Source of the DNA: Leptospira sp.
Lineage (GTDB): Bacteria; Spirochaetota; Leptospiria; Leptospirales; Leptospiraceae
Assembly (NCBI GenBank): GCA_027533185.1
Contig: JAPZTS010000014.1
Span: 111,922 to 175,921, forward strand
Direction of reading: 5' to 3'
Length of the DNA: 64,000 nt
A program made the position numbers and the translations under genes. The notes below the pieces were generated by a model. That model had not been told where the DNA came from. It searched no databases and saw only the letters and a list, made by a program, of their open reading frames with translations. Shown piece after piece: positions 44,873-54,416 of this stretch. Positions within the stretch are counted from its first letter, which is position 1. Each line of letters begins with the position of its first letter.

Positions 44873-45868
44873 CTATTGTCCTGATTGAATTATAGAACAA
44901 GTATCAGACAATTCAGTGGTTCTACCTGAAAAATGGTGAGAGCGTAAGACATTTCTTTTCACAAAATTCCATTGTTGGACAGCTTTTGGATTCGAATTGG
45001 CAATAGGCATAGAAAGGAACCTTTCATAATCCGAAAAATATCCATAAAATAACAACAATCTTTGGTTAGCATCCTTCTTTACTGCCTCTAAGCAAGATTC
45101 AAAATCCTTCAGCTTTTTTTTGTCTTGATTGGAAATTTCACCTTCTTCCAAAAAGGAATAGATATTTGACTTATAGTACTTGTGCAAAAAGGAATTCTCC
45201 TCATCAAGACTTTTGGCTAAAACAGGATTTTGATTGGAATATAAATACATTTGTAATTTAGCTAAATTGTGATTTCGCATATCTTCTGTTATCTTTTTTA
45301 TCGAAAGCAGTTTTTGAGATAGAGAACTTTCAGAATACAAAACTCGTATCAATTGATTTGAAAATTGTCTTTCTGTTTCCAAAAACAACAAGTCATTTTT
45401 ATAAAAATTAGAATATCTATAAACAGTTCGTTTCCAAATTTCAAAGCTGTCATTAAGGATAGAGTGTTCTGGTAGTTCAACAGTCGGAATCTTTTCGTAG
45501 ATAGGCAGAAAACTGAGATCATAAATCTTCTGTTTTGTGGATTTCTCCAAACCTCCCCTTAGGGATTCGGGAACTTCAGAGCAATGTTTTAGGACAAATA
45601 CGGAATCGAATGGAGAAAGCAAATACAAGATTTGGGCTGCGTCTTTTATTTCGGAGGCAGGGCATTTTTTTGCATAAAATTCGTATTCCTCTTTTGTCGT
45701 TCCATCATCTAAAATCCGAGGCCAAGATTCACCAGATTGGTATGCCTCCGATTTGTATTTCGGTTTTAGTTCAAATTCTTCCAAGTCTTGTACATAGGTT
45801 TTCTTTTGGAAGAGGCCATCGGCAAGTAAGACGTTCGAGAGGAAAAATAGGAATATCGTCTGTCTCAT
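44873..45868 (-). CDS. exported protein of unknown function in the CHAT operon
   Basis: A 331-residue protein with a short signal peptide (TIFLFFLSNVLLADG) and a helical body (LEKSTKQKIYDLSFLPIYEK, SLSQKLLSIKKITEDMR, KKLKDFESCLEAVKKDAN). It is predicted periplasmic or membrane-associated. Cys pairs may occur (KKCPASE, KHCSEV, SDTCSI). It overlaps the CHAT gene by 4 nt and precedes the sigma gene. It may be an envelope sensor for the system; the family is unknown. Confidence 0.7.
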   Translation of the reverse strand: MRQTIFLFFLSNVLLADGLFQKKTYVQDLEEFELKPKYKSEAYQSGESWPRILDDGTTKEEYEFYAKKCPASEIKDAAQILYLLSPFDSVFVLKHCSEVPESLRGGLEKSTKQKIYDLSFLPIYEKIPTVELPEHSILNDSFEIWKRTVYRYSNFYKNDLLFLETERQFSNQLIRVLYSESSLSQKLLSIKKITEDMRNHNLAKLQMYLYSNQNPVLAKSLDEENSFLHKYYKSNIYSFLEEGEISNQDKKKLKDFESCLEAVKKDANQRLLLFYGYFSDYERFLSMPIANSNPKAVQQWNFVKRNVLRSHHFSGRTTELSDTCSIIQSGQ

Positions 45869-47223
45869 CTTCCAACTCGATTCTTAAAATTTAAGTAGAG
45901 AACATCCTCGTTTTCCGAACTTTGAAAGATCTCTTCCAAAAGTTCTCGTCTTTGTGTTGCATCTAAAATGGGATGTTCCTCTTCCAAAAAACGAAGCACA
46001 GATTTTTGGAAATTTGGGCTCTGGATTCCTCGAATCCTCAGTCGCAAGGGGTCTATTGTATCGTTTTGTTTATAAACTTCTTTCGATTTGGTCCGTTCTT
46101 GGACTTTTGTATTTTTTGATTCAAAATCGATTTCCTCTCCCATTTTGGAATCAATGGGTTTGTTCTTCTCAAATAGAAGTAATAGGATACCAAATAAAAA
46201 GACTACAAGATATACTATTCCTTGCGGAACAATCGATGATTCTTTTTTTGAACGAGATTGGAAGTGTACTAGGCTAATCGCTGTTAATATGTACAAACTG
46301 TCTTTTTGATAAAAGTCCTTCTTTATCTGATACAATATTTTATTTGGATTTGAAACCTTTTTGTATTTGTTCCAAAAAAGAACTCCAACTTCCTTTGCAA
46401 CGGAAGAATGAACAGGATTCAAAAAACCGATAACATCTCCACAGCCTGCCTTAAAAAAAGATTCTGCCAAAGAGACAGAAAATGAATTTCCGGAAGCCGA
46501 TTCACAACTATTTAAAAAAACAATTTTTAAATTCGAAAAATTCCGCTTATACAAACTTTCAGAACTTATTTTATTATTTGTGACCAGTGGAATTCCTAAA
46601 CTATCAGAGTGACCAACATAGTGAATGTAGGCGGAGCGAGTTACTTCTTCAATAAATCTAAGTTCAGTTATCATAGCATCTTTCAGAACCTTAACTTCAA
46701 ATTTATTTTCCAACACTTGTTTTACCGTTTGGACTTCTTCTTTTACGGAAGATTCAATTGATGGGTCAAATGAGTTTGATACGAGTAAAAATTTTTTAAG
46801 TTTGTTATCTGGTTTATGTAGTAATTGAGTCTCTGAACGAATTCCTCGAATGAAATTTTTCCTTTCAAATAAAAACTTTCCATCAGCTTTTAAGATTTCG
46901 AAGGGTAGGTTCGCATAAATTGAATCTGTATAAATATAAACGGGTTCCTTGTGTGAGATATCTTTTAATGGTGAGTTATTCTCACCAAATAATAATTGTT
47001 CAAATGTATTAGATTTAGTATGGATTTTTTCTAAAAATTCATTCCTATTGGGTGTATTATTTAGGACTCGGAAGAGAAGAGAATTCCAATCCTTCCAAAA
47101 ATCATACATTAGCTTATCACTAAATGGTGATACAATTTCAGAAGAGTTTTTCTCTTTTTCTTTTTCCCAAAAAACTTGGCCAGTTTGTTTTTCACTGGAT
47201 TTTTGAATCACTCGAATGATCAT
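45865..47223 (-). CDS. membrane-anchored CHAT-domain protease
   Basis: A 452-residue protein with a caspase-like CHAT domain (about 90-320). The catalytic pair is visible: His about 205 in YIHYVGHSDSLG, and Cys about 240 in KIVFLNSCESASG. A single span (GIVYLVVFLFGILLLLF, about 336-352) follows, then a tail of about 100 residues ending in a helical segment (TQRRELLEEIFQ). Charge around the span favours a cytoplasmic protease domain and an external tail. There is no TPR region of its own. Substrates are unknown; the operon offers a sigma factor and several unknown proteins. Confidence 0.85.
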   Translation of the reverse strand: MIIRVIQKSSEKQTGQVFWEKEKEKNSSEIVSPFSDKLMYDFWKDWNSLLFRVLNNTPNRNEFLEKIHTKSNTFEQLLFGENNSPLKDISHKEPVYIYTDSIYANLPFEILKADGKFLFERKNFIRGIRSETQLLHKPDNKLKKFLLVSNSFDPSIESSVKEEVQTVKQVLENKFEVKVLKDAMITELRFIEEVTRSAYIHYVGHSDSLGIPLVTNNKISSESLYKRNFSNLKIVFLNSCESASGNSFSVSLAESFFKAGCGDVIGFLNPVHSSVAKEVGVLFWNKYKKVSNPNKILYQIKKDFYQKDSLYILTAISLVHFQSRSKKESSIVPQGIVYLVVFLFGILLLLFEKNKPIDSKMGEEIDFESKNTKVQERTKSKEVYKQNDTIDPLRLRIRGIQSPNFQKSVLRFLEEEHPILDATQRRELLEEIFQSSENEDVLYLNFKNRVGR

Positions 47224-47224
47224 T

Positions 47225-48358
47225 TTACTCCGAAAAAGACTTTAGGAGGAATTCCATCTTTTCTAACAAAAACTCTACTTCTTCTTCCGTAGTATAATAA
47301 CCTGTGGATATACGAACGCACCTAAGAGCCTCTTCTTCCGTAAACCCCATCCGAAGTAAAGAGGCGCTTGCTTCTCTCGCTCTTGATTTGCAAGAGCTCC
47401 CAGTCGAAATCAATATCCCACTCTCTTCCAAACCCAATAGAAAAAAATCGACGTTCGAGATTGGAAGTTTCACAAAACTTGTATTCGGTAGTCTGGGAGA
47501 GTTTTTTGCAATAATTTCGCAATCTAAGTTCTCAAGACTAGTTTCAATCCTACTTCGATAGCGAAGTAATCGTTTGTTTTTTTCTTCCAGTTTATCGAGT
47601 TGGTAGTGCAATGCTTGTCCTAAGGAAAGAATGGAAGTTACGTTCTCTGTGCCTGCTCTATGACCATTTTCTTGATTTCCCCCACCAAACAGATGCACCG
47701 ATTTTCCAAGATTTGAAATATAGGTAACAGATGTCCCTAGTCCTCCACCTATTTTATGACCAGAAAAACTAAATCCATCCAATTGCGAAAAAGGCACTGG
47801 GATTTTTCCAACTGCTTGCATGAGATCACTTAGGACAATTGTTTTAAACTCTTTTGCTAAACTTGAGATCTGTTCTATCGGCTGAATCACTCCCGTTTCA
47901 TTGCCTGCATAGAGGCAAATGACTGGTAAAGCCTCTTTTTTTAGTTTGTGTTCTAGATCTGCGAGATCGATGAGCCCCGATTTATCCGTTTGTAAGACAA
48001 TTTTCTGAATTCCTTTATCGTCTAACGCATCGTACATACTAGAGTGTTCGAATGGACTAACGTAAGCTGCGCTAAACTGCGGGAAGTTTTTTCTAAGTGC
48101 TTCTACAAGAAGGTAGTTGGCTTCTGTTCCTGTTGAAGAAAATACAAAATCTGATTCGGACTTTGTAGTTAGTTCGGCAATTTGTTTTCTAACTTTTTCT
48201 ATTTTTCCTTGGTTTCGAAGAGAGTAACGAGTGCTACCAGATGGATTGTAGTATTCGGAAAGATAGTCTTCCAGATTTAGCTTTAGAATCTCAGCTATTG
48301 GTGGATGTGTTGCGTTGTAGTCGAAGTAGTAAACTTTATTCTGAGAATGGGATTTCAT
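47225..48358 (-). CDS. cysteine desulfurase (NifS/IscS-like)
   Basis: A PLP enzyme of about 377 residues that removes sulfur from cysteine for Fe-S cluster or thio-modification work. Signatures are YYFDYNATHPP, VFSSTGTEANYLLVEAL, GFSFSGHKIGGGLG (PLP Lys) and STGSSCKSRAREAS (catalytic Cys). The ATG at 48358 is preferred over an in-frame TTG at 48379. It starts inside the end of the previous gene and ends 1 nt before the CHAT gene. No IscU-like scaffold is nearby, so its special role in this operon is open. Confidence 0.92.
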   Translation of the reverse strand: MKSHSQNKVYYFDYNATHPPIAEILKLNLEDYLSEYYNPSGSTRYSLRNQGKIEKVRKQIAELTTKSESDFVFSSTGTEANYLLVEALRKNFPQFSAAYVSPFEHSSMYDALDDKGIQKIVLQTDKSGLIDLADLEHKLKKEALPVICLYAGNETGVIQPIEQISSLAKEFKTIVLSDLMQAVGKIPVPFSQLDGFSFSGHKIGGGLGTSVTYISNLGKSVHLFGGGNQENGHRAGTENVTSILSLGQALHYQLDKLEEKNKRLLRYRSRIETSLENLDCEIIAKNSPRLPNTSFVKLPISNVDFFLLGLEESGILISTGSSCKSRAREASASLLRMGFTEEEALRCVRISTGYYTTEEEVEFLLEKMEFLLKSFSE

Positions 48359-49592
48359 CTGCTTCTTCAAATCGGCCAAGTTTACGGAGAATTGTACGTG
48401 TTGTCTTCTGAAAATCTTTCAAGATCCCTTCTTTTGTACCACCTACACTTCGTTCGTCGATATTTCTAAGTTTTGGTTTCAATTTATCAACAAGACTGAG
48501 GCTCCTTGTATAATCCTTCATGCCTACGTAACTTTGGATTTCACGGAGTTTACATTCAAATTCATGGACAAGCAACAAGGGAAGATTTAAATCTTCATCT
48601 TCTTTTGCAAGTTCGATACGAGAAGCTTCATTGAATTCTATGGCTGCTTTCTTAAAATAAATTGGGTTTTCCTTCCCTAGCATCAAATACAACTCACCCC
48701 TTCTGTATTTAAACTTGAGGTATTCTCTCTCGTTTGAACCCACAAAATAAAGGATCCGTTCATAGATATCATCCATCTCCTTAGGGGAAAAGGATTTCAT
48801 TCCTGTCAGTAAAATCTGTCTTTGCAAAGATTCTAAGTAATCATTTGCTGACACTTCCTCATATTCGCCCCGTTTGATGGCAGAAAGAACAATGATTCTT
48901 GTTTGGAGTTCTGATAGGCCGCTCGGAATAGAAAAACTTTCTTTTAGCTTATTCAAAACATAATTCTCGGACTCTAGCATATGAGTTTTGTAGGCTAAAA
49001 GGATTTCACTCGGTCGGCAACTTGCCCAGGCAACAGATTCGATTTTTTTAGGGGCGATCAGGGCAGGTCCTGAAAATCGCAAGGCTCTTTTGTAATAATC
49101 TAATGCAGTGAGTACGGCTTCAATATGGGAATTCCAGTAGTCTCTCGGATTTGGACCAAGTAAGATTTCTCCTTGAGGAGCCATCCGTAAAAACAGCGGA
49201 GAACCCCATTCCGTAGCCTTTTCCCTCCAAGACAGTTCTAAAAAATGATCTTCCACATGCTCTTTTGTCCTAAAGTAAAGGCAGGACTTTTCCATAAGGA
49301 GTAGGTCCAAAGGCAGGGAGACATTTTTTGGGTTTTCTTCTGAACTAAAGAATTGGGTAATCTTCTTAATAAAATCGGAATCGCCTGACTTTCTCCCTTC
49401 AAGAATCGCATCACCTTTGGCAATCAGTTGGTTTGCGATCCTAGGATTGGGGCTTCCATACAGGGAATTGTAAGCTAAAGTCAGTCTGGCTAAGATTGTG
49501 TCTTTGTTTTGGAGAATCCACGGGAAAGTGATTGCCCAGACAAAGAGAACAGCCAATATGTATTTTAAGTTTTCACGGAAGATCTGGTTCAA
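48336..49592 (-). CDS. membrane-anchored helical-repeat protein, first gene of the CHAT operon
   Basis: A 418-residue protein with an N-terminal span (YILAVLFVWAITFPWIL, about 11-27) and a long, mainly helical extracytoplasmic or cytoplasmic body with TPR-like stretches (VLTALDYYKRALRFSGPAL, FKYRRGELYLMLGKENPIY, YFKKAAIEFNEASRIELA). The start is TTG at 49592, with AGGG seven bases upstream. It is divergent from the 671-residue TPR gene, with only 37 bp between starts. The family is unknown; a scaffold or sensor role is inferred. Confidence 0.7.
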   Translation of the reverse strand: MNQIFRENLKYILAVLFVWAITFPWILQNKDTILARLTLAYNSLYGSPNPRIANQLIAKGDAILEGRKSGDSDFIKKITQFFSSEENPKNVSLPLDLLLMEKSCLYFRTKEHVEDHFLELSWREKATEWGSPLFLRMAPQGEILLGPNPRDYWNSHIEAVLTALDYYKRALRFSGPALIAPKKIESVAWASCRPSEILLAYKTHMLESENYVLNKLKESFSIPSGLSELQTRIIVLSAIKRGEYEEVSANDYLESLQRQILLTGMKSFSPKEMDDIYERILYFVGSNEREYLKFKYRRGELYLMLGKENPIYFKKAAIEFNEASRIELAKEDEDLNLPLLLVHEFECKLREIQSYVGMKDYTRSLSLVDKLKPKLRNIDERSVGGTKEGILKDFQKTTRTILRKLGRFEEADEIPFSE

Positions 49593-49629
49593 GCTTTGCC
49601 CTGTACCGGAACTTTGCCGGATTCACCTG

Positions 49630-51645
49630 ATGTTTCAAGCAATTAAACAGTATTTTCCCACAAGAGTTTTTCTATTCCTACTTTTGGCAACCTTAAACGG
49701 ATCCATTGCGCAAACGAAACCCACAACCGATACAGAAACAAAAAGCCTTTGTGGGGAAAAGAGCGGCGAAATTCCGCCCGAGTTTTACCTCTCCAAAGCC
49801 ATTCGGATCCAGGTAGAAGGATTTACTGCAAGCCAACAAAGACGATCGGAAGAGGCAAAAGATGCGTATTTACGATCAAAAGAGTTAGTTGAAACCTACC
49901 ATCTTTGTTTACAGACACTGGGGAAGGGCCCAACAAAATTCAGCGCTGAACTACAAAGCCTGAATTATCTAGAGTTAGGCGATTTAACCCAAGCCTTTGA
50001 TTGGTCCGAAGTAGCAAAATCCAAAACAAATCCGACTCCGAGAGATTTGATCCTACTCCAGACAAGGATTCGGATTCGACAAGGCCAATTGAAACTTGCA
50101 GCGGAACATCTTGAATCTGAATTGGCTCGGTTTCCGAATGATTTTGATTTTTTATATTTACTTGGTAGCCTATACACGGAGCAAAAGATTTGGAATCGAT
50201 CCTTACTTTATTATACAGCACTTTCGTTTGCAATCCAAAGAAGAGATACAAATTCTAAATACAAAAACTTGGTAAACCGAACGTTAGGTGAACTAAATTA
50301 TAAATTAGATTTTCCTAAAATTTCAATTAAACATTATGAGGAGTATACAAGTGCCGCTCCCAATGATATGGAGGTTCTATTTCGGATTGCTCAGATCTAT
50401 TTTGTTTTAGGAGACTTTGGAAAATGTAGAACCTATTTGGAAGAAATACGCCGGAGAAATCCACGTGATATTGATGCCTCGCATATGTTACTTGAGGTGT
50501 CCTTCGTATCAAATCGAAGTTTGGCTCGAACTTATTTGGAAGTATTAAGGAGAGAAAATAAAATTCCGAAAGAGGGAATAATAAAAATCTTGGACAGACA
50601 TCTAAGTTTTGAGCGTAAGGGTTTAAAGGAAGAAGTAATAAATTTTATTCAAAAGAACCCGCAAAGGTTAAGTCCTAAACTTGTGTTACTTGAGCTTACC
50701 TCAAAGGAAAACAAGGAAGAGTTTTTAGCGAACACAAAAGAAGCTGGTAGATATGCTTATGAATACCGACAGTATTTAGTCGCAAAAAAACTACTTTTGG
50801 ATGCACTTTTATTAATTCAAGACGATCCTAAGTATCTCACAGAAGTTAGTGCTATATGGGAGCAGATTTCATTTTGTGAAGAGATGATGGCGAAACCTAA
50901 TCATGCAATATTGGCTCAAAAGTTGGCAATAGATTCTCAAACAGACCCGCAAAAGAAAGATAAAAATTTCTTTCGGCTGAGTTACCTCTATGTTCTTCCG
51001 AAAATTCATAGGGAAAAAGACTCTATCGAAATACTCAATTCTCTGATTTCTAAATCAGTAAATCCATCATATCTTTATTTAAGAGGTCTTGCATACTATC
51101 AGATTGAACAATATAAGGAAAGTTATTCTGATTTTAATCAAGCGGTAGGTCTTGAACCAAATAACGCAAATTATATTTTTTACAGAGCAATGGCGAGTGA
51201 CAAATTAAAAAACTTCGAAGCGGCAGAAAAAGATCTGAATGAAACAATTCGCCTCAATCCAAGCGCAGGTAATGCGATGAACTATCTGGGCTATATGTAC
51301 GCAGAAAAAAATATGAAACCGGAGGAAGCCCTGTCCCTTTTAAATTCGGCAATTCAAATTGAACCGGACAACGCAGCGTTTCAAGATAGTATTGGATGGG
51401 TTCAGTTTCGGAAAAAAAATCTAGATGAGAGCCTTTTGCATTTGAATTTTGCAGCCTCGCTTGCTATAGAAAGGGATATCGAAGATCCCGTCATCTATGA
51501 CCATTTAGGTGATGTTTATATCGCAAAAAAAGATCCTGTAAATGCTTTGGTATTCTTTAATATGGCACTAGAAAAAACCAAGTCGGAAGATAAAAAACTC
51601 ATTGAAGCAAAAATAAAAAAATTAAAACAGGAAATTTCTAAATGA
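49630..51645 (+). CDS. exported TPR-repeat protein
   Basis: A 671-residue protein with a signal peptide (RVFLFLLLATLNGSIAQ) and many TPR units, clearest in FDFLYLLGSLYTEQKIWNRS, YLRGLAYYQIEQYKESYSDF and AGNAMNYLGYMYAEKN. It is likely periplasmic or outer-membrane-associated and acts as a scaffold. The ATG at 49630 is chosen; upstream frames lie within the opposing gene. Its stop overlaps the following lipoprotein start by 4 nt, so a three-gene unit with CapA is likely. Confidence 0.85.
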   Translation: MFQAIKQYFPTRVFLFLLLATLNGSIAQTKPTTDTETKSLCGEKSGEIPPEFYLSKAIRIQVEGFTASQQRRSEEAKDAYLRSKELVETYHLCLQTLGKGPTKFSAELQSLNYLELGDLTQAFDWSEVAKSKTNPTPRDLILLQTRIRIRQGQLKLAAEHLESELARFPNDFDFLYLLGSLYTEQKIWNRSLLYYTALSFAIQRRDTNSKYKNLVNRTLGELNYKLDFPKISIKHYEEYTSAAPNDMEVLFRIAQIYFVLGDFGKCRTYLEEIRRRNPRDIDASHMLLEVSFVSNRSLARTYLEVLRRENKIPKEGIIKILDRHLSFERKGLKEEVINFIQKNPQRLSPKLVLLELTSKENKEEFLANTKEAGRYAYEYRQYLVAKKLLLDALLLIQDDPKYLTEVSAIWEQISFCEEMMAKPNHAILAQKLAIDSQTDPQKKDKNFFRLSYLYVLPKIHREKDSIEILNSLISKSVNPSYLYLRGLAYYQIEQYKESYSDFNQAVGLEPNNANYIFYRAMASDKLKNFEAAEKDLNETIRLNPSAGNAMNYLGYMYAEKNMKPEEALSLLNSAIQIEPDNAAFQDSIGWVQFRKKNLDESLLHLNFAASLAIERDIEDPVIYDHLGDVYIAKKDPVNALVFFNMALEKTKSEDKKLIEAKIKKLKQEISK

Positions 51646-52436
51646 AAATCCTAAGAATTACTTATATCTTTCTAATATTTTATTCAATCCAATGCAATTC
51701 GACCGAAACCATTGAGGATGTTGATTTTATTGGAAAAGATAACAAAACCTATAAGACAGCCAAAGACCCAGGTTCCAAAAAGATAATCTCTGAAATCGTA
51801 AAAACAGCACCAGAGTTTCAAAGTTTTAAATCTGATTTTTCGATGAAGATTCAAACCTTTGTTCCAAAGCCTGACACTGTATATCTGGATGGAAAAGTCT
51901 TTTATTCAAACGAAGGAAAACTTGTGAAAATCCAACTTATGGATACCTTCTTTGGACTTATTTTTACAGAGCTCATTTCAAACCCAACGCAGATACAAAT
52001 CAAATCATCCAGTTCCAAAGATATTTCCAATTTTCCGATGGGTGATTTGATCATACAAGATCCGAACACCAAAAAAAATATCGCAATTCCTTTCCCTGTA
52101 ATCTATCAATATTTAACGGGAAGTTATATCGATGAAATTCAGAATCCAAAATCTAAATTTTTGATTTCAGAATCTCGGGTCCTTTTAGAAAAGCCAGATG
52201 GCATTTACGAATATTTTTTCCAAAATGGAAGTATGGAAAGATTGGAATTAAGCAGTGTTAAACGAGGTTTGAAGGCGATAGCGCTTGTGAAAAATTCAAC
52301 CTCCAGTTTTTTCCCACCTAAAGAGATAATAACGAAGGTAATCAGTTTAGATACAGAAAAGGAAAATGTTCTAATCCAAATCCAAATGAAAAAAACTACA
52401 AAACTGGAACCTGGGATTAATACCTTCCGATTCTGA
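51642..52436 (+). CDS. LolA/LolB-like lipoprotein
   Basis: A 264-residue probable lipoprotein (lipobox YSIQC, Cys about 18). The mature part has the alternating pattern of LolA/LolB or DUF4292-type beta folds (FSMKIQTFVPKPDTVYLDG, KVFYSNEGKLVKIQLMDT, TVISLD-type strands). These folds carry or hold lipoproteins or hydrophobic groups, but the exact role is unknown. It overlaps the TPR gene by 4 nt and the CapA gene by 1 nt (TGATG). Confidence 0.7.
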   Translation: MKILRITYIFLIFYSIQCNSTETIEDVDFIGKDNKTYKTAKDPGSKKIISEIVKTAPEFQSFKSDFSMKIQTFVPKPDTVYLDGKVFYSNEGKLVKIQLMDTFFGLIFTELISNPTQIQIKSSSSKDISNFPMGDLIIQDPNTKKNIAIPFPVIYQYLTGSYIDEIQNPKSKFLISESRVLLEKPDGIYEYFFQNGSMERLELSSVKRGLKAIALVKNSTSSFFPPKEIITKVISLDTEKENVLIQIQMKKTTKLEPGINTFRF

Positions 52437-53587
52437 TGAATTTGTTACGTTGGATCTTATTTAGCTTTTTAATTTGCATTTATTCTGATATTCTTCCCGA
52501 TCGGACTCCAGAGCCGATAGAAGTAGAAGTAAACCTTCCCGTTTCAGAACTGTATCGTTTCAAAACCGAGTCTGGAACAGGATACCGTTTCCCGAATACC
52601 TATAAGATATGGGTGGCAGGAGATGTAATGTTCAATTGGGGAGTCCGCGATTCTATGAAGGCGGAAGATCCGTTGTTTGCGTTTCGTAGTTTTTCATTTT
52701 TTTTGCAAAATTTCGACTATCGAATGTTAAACCTTGAGACGCCCATTCTCAAAAAAACTCCAAACGCCGATTCAATTAAATCTTATGTATTTTACGGTGA
52801 AAGAAATGATTTAAATCTACTCAAATTTCTGGGGATTGATGCTGTATTTCTAGGGAATAATCACACCATGGATTTCGGTGAAGAGGGTTTAAAGGATACC
52901 TTAGATCTCTTAGATGAATTTAAAATCAGCCATTCAGGTGCTGGTTTAAATCAAGCAGAATCCCTTAAGCCGATAGTGATTCCAAAGGATGGTGTTGAGT
53001 ATCGTGTTTTTTCCTTCTCCGATACTGGAGAAACACGATTGTTTTCGAGCTTAAAAACACCAGGAGCAGCATACTTTCGAGTTGGCACAGCCGAAAAACT
53101 CATCCAAAAATCAAAATCCAACCAAACAAATATTCTATCCGTGCATTGGGGAGTTGAATACAGCCCGTATCCGACAGAAGAACAACGGAAAGCTGCAAAG
53201 TATTTGGTCGGCGCGGGTTATAAGGTAATTCTTGGCCACCACCCGCACGTCCCCCAAGGTATTGAGGTTTTTTCCAATGGGGTTGTTATTTACTCGCTTG
53301 GAAATTTTTTATTTGGAAGTAAAAATCAATATTTAAAACACAACATAACAGCTGTATTACACTTCGCGAAAGAAAAATTGATAGCGGTAGAAGTGATACC
53401 GGTTTTCGGGAAACACCAATCAGGGGACGGGCTTCATTATTTTTATCCATTGGGTCCGAATGAGGCTGAGAATTTTTTGAAAGAATACGCAGTCCTATGT
53501 AAACAACTGGGGACGAATCTGATTGTATCGGGTGGAAGGGGTTATGTTTTTTTGGAGGAAGATCCAAATGCAAGGCTGAATCCATAA
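52436..53587 (+). CDS. CapA-family (metallophosphatase-like) protein
   Basis: A 383-residue exported CapA/PgsA-family protein. Conserved features are WVAGDVMFNWGVRDSM, MLNLETPILKKT, AVFLGNNHTMDFGEEGL, HWGVEYSPYPTEEQ, then LGHHPHVPQGIEVF and VIYSLGNFLF. The fold is related to metallophosphoesterases, and members take part in capsule or poly-gamma-glutamate work, but the substrate here is unknown. A signal segment starts the protein. Its end overlaps the convergent membrane gene by 46 nt. Confidence 0.88.
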   Translation: MNLLRWILFSFLICIYSDILPDRTPEPIEVEVNLPVSELYRFKTESGTGYRFPNTYKIWVAGDVMFNWGVRDSMKAEDPLFAFRSFSFFLQNFDYRMLNLETPILKKTPNADSIKSYVFYGERNDLNLLKFLGIDAVFLGNNHTMDFGEEGLKDTLDLLDEFKISHSGAGLNQAESLKPIVIPKDGVEYRVFSFSDTGETRLFSSLKTPGAAYFRVGTAEKLIQKSKSNQTNILSVHWGVEYSPYPTEEQRKAAKYLVGAGYKVILGHHPHVPQGIEVFSNGVVIYSLGNFLFGSKNQYLKHNITAVLHFAKEKLIAVEVIPVFGKHQSGDGLHYFYPLGPNEAENFLKEYAVLCKQLGTNLIVSGGRGYVFLEEDPNARLNP

Positions 53588-54264
53588 TGCAACCATGCGA
53601 GACTTAATCCGATAAGAAACATAGGAAAACTGATCTCAAGAAGATTGGTTCGAAAAATCGAAAAGAGTTGGATAAAAAAACCAGAGGCAAGAAAAAATGC
53701 TGATGTTTTTAAGATCCATCCAGATTCATACAACCAAAAATAAACCGATACTACCACCGCATAGGCAAACAGGCAAAACCACTTAAGCTGGGAAGTTGAT
53801 TTCAAATACTCAAGTGATGCAGTCATCTCTTCTGGACCTTTGGCATCAAGTAGGTTAAGAATTAGAATATTTTCAATCAGGTCGGCGAATCCTCCAACAA
53901 CAAGGACCAAGATCATACCCATAAAAATTTTAAGAAATATTGTACGAACCTTCCTTCCCGCATAATGTCCAGTATACGTTAAGAATGCCATATAACAGAG
54001 AATAAATCCAAAATCAAAATAATGCAAGGTGCGATACTCATTGGTCAAATGAAAGTATTCGATAGTGTCAGGTAGGCCAATAATATCCTGGACTTGTTTG
54101 GGCGTTTCGGACATTTCCAGTGCGAGAAGGGGAGATTCAAAACCAGAATGGGTGTCCAAAACGGCTTCTCTCGGGGTAATCTGGTAGAGAAAAAGAGCAT
54201 AAAGTCCTAAGAATATGCCGAGCCCTAGCCCCCAAATTTCTGGAAAATTTGACTTTTCACCCAT
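53542..54264 (-). CDS. multi-span membrane protein of unknown function
   Basis: A protein of about 240 residues with about six spans, for example LGLGIFLGLYALFLYQI, FDFGFILCYMAFLTYTG and KIFMGMILVLVVGGFADLIE. The ATG at 54264 is preferred over the in-frame 54345. No family is recognised. Its 3' end overlaps capA on the opposite strand by 46 nt, an unusually long convergent overlap. Confidence 0.7.
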   Translation of the reverse strand: MGEKSNFPEIWGLGLGIFLGLYALFLYQITPREAVLDTHSGFESPLLALEMSETPKQVQDIIGLPDTIEYFHLTNEYRTLHYFDFGFILCYMAFLTYTGHYAGRKVRTIFLKIFMGMILVLVVGGFADLIENILILNLLDAKGPEEMTASLEYLKSTSQLKWFCLFAYAVVVSVYFWLYESGWILKTSAFFLASGFFIQLFSIFRTNLLEISFPMFLIGLSLAWLHYGFSLAFGSSSKKT

Positions 54265-54416
54265 AAATCCGCCGAATCTCCATGGAAATGGAACCAAGCC
54301 TTGGCTCCAAGAAGAAATTCCATTGACCGATGCCCCCTCTCCCAAAACCCTAGTGGAAACTATTAAATTCTTCTACTGGCAAGTTGTTTCTATGCCAGTA
54401 TACCCATAGGAGAAAT

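Noticed and set aside
49608..49614. GGAACTT, an ECF-type -35 sequence before the TPR gene
   Set aside because: The matching -10 would fall at or beyond the start codon, so it cannot drive this gene.
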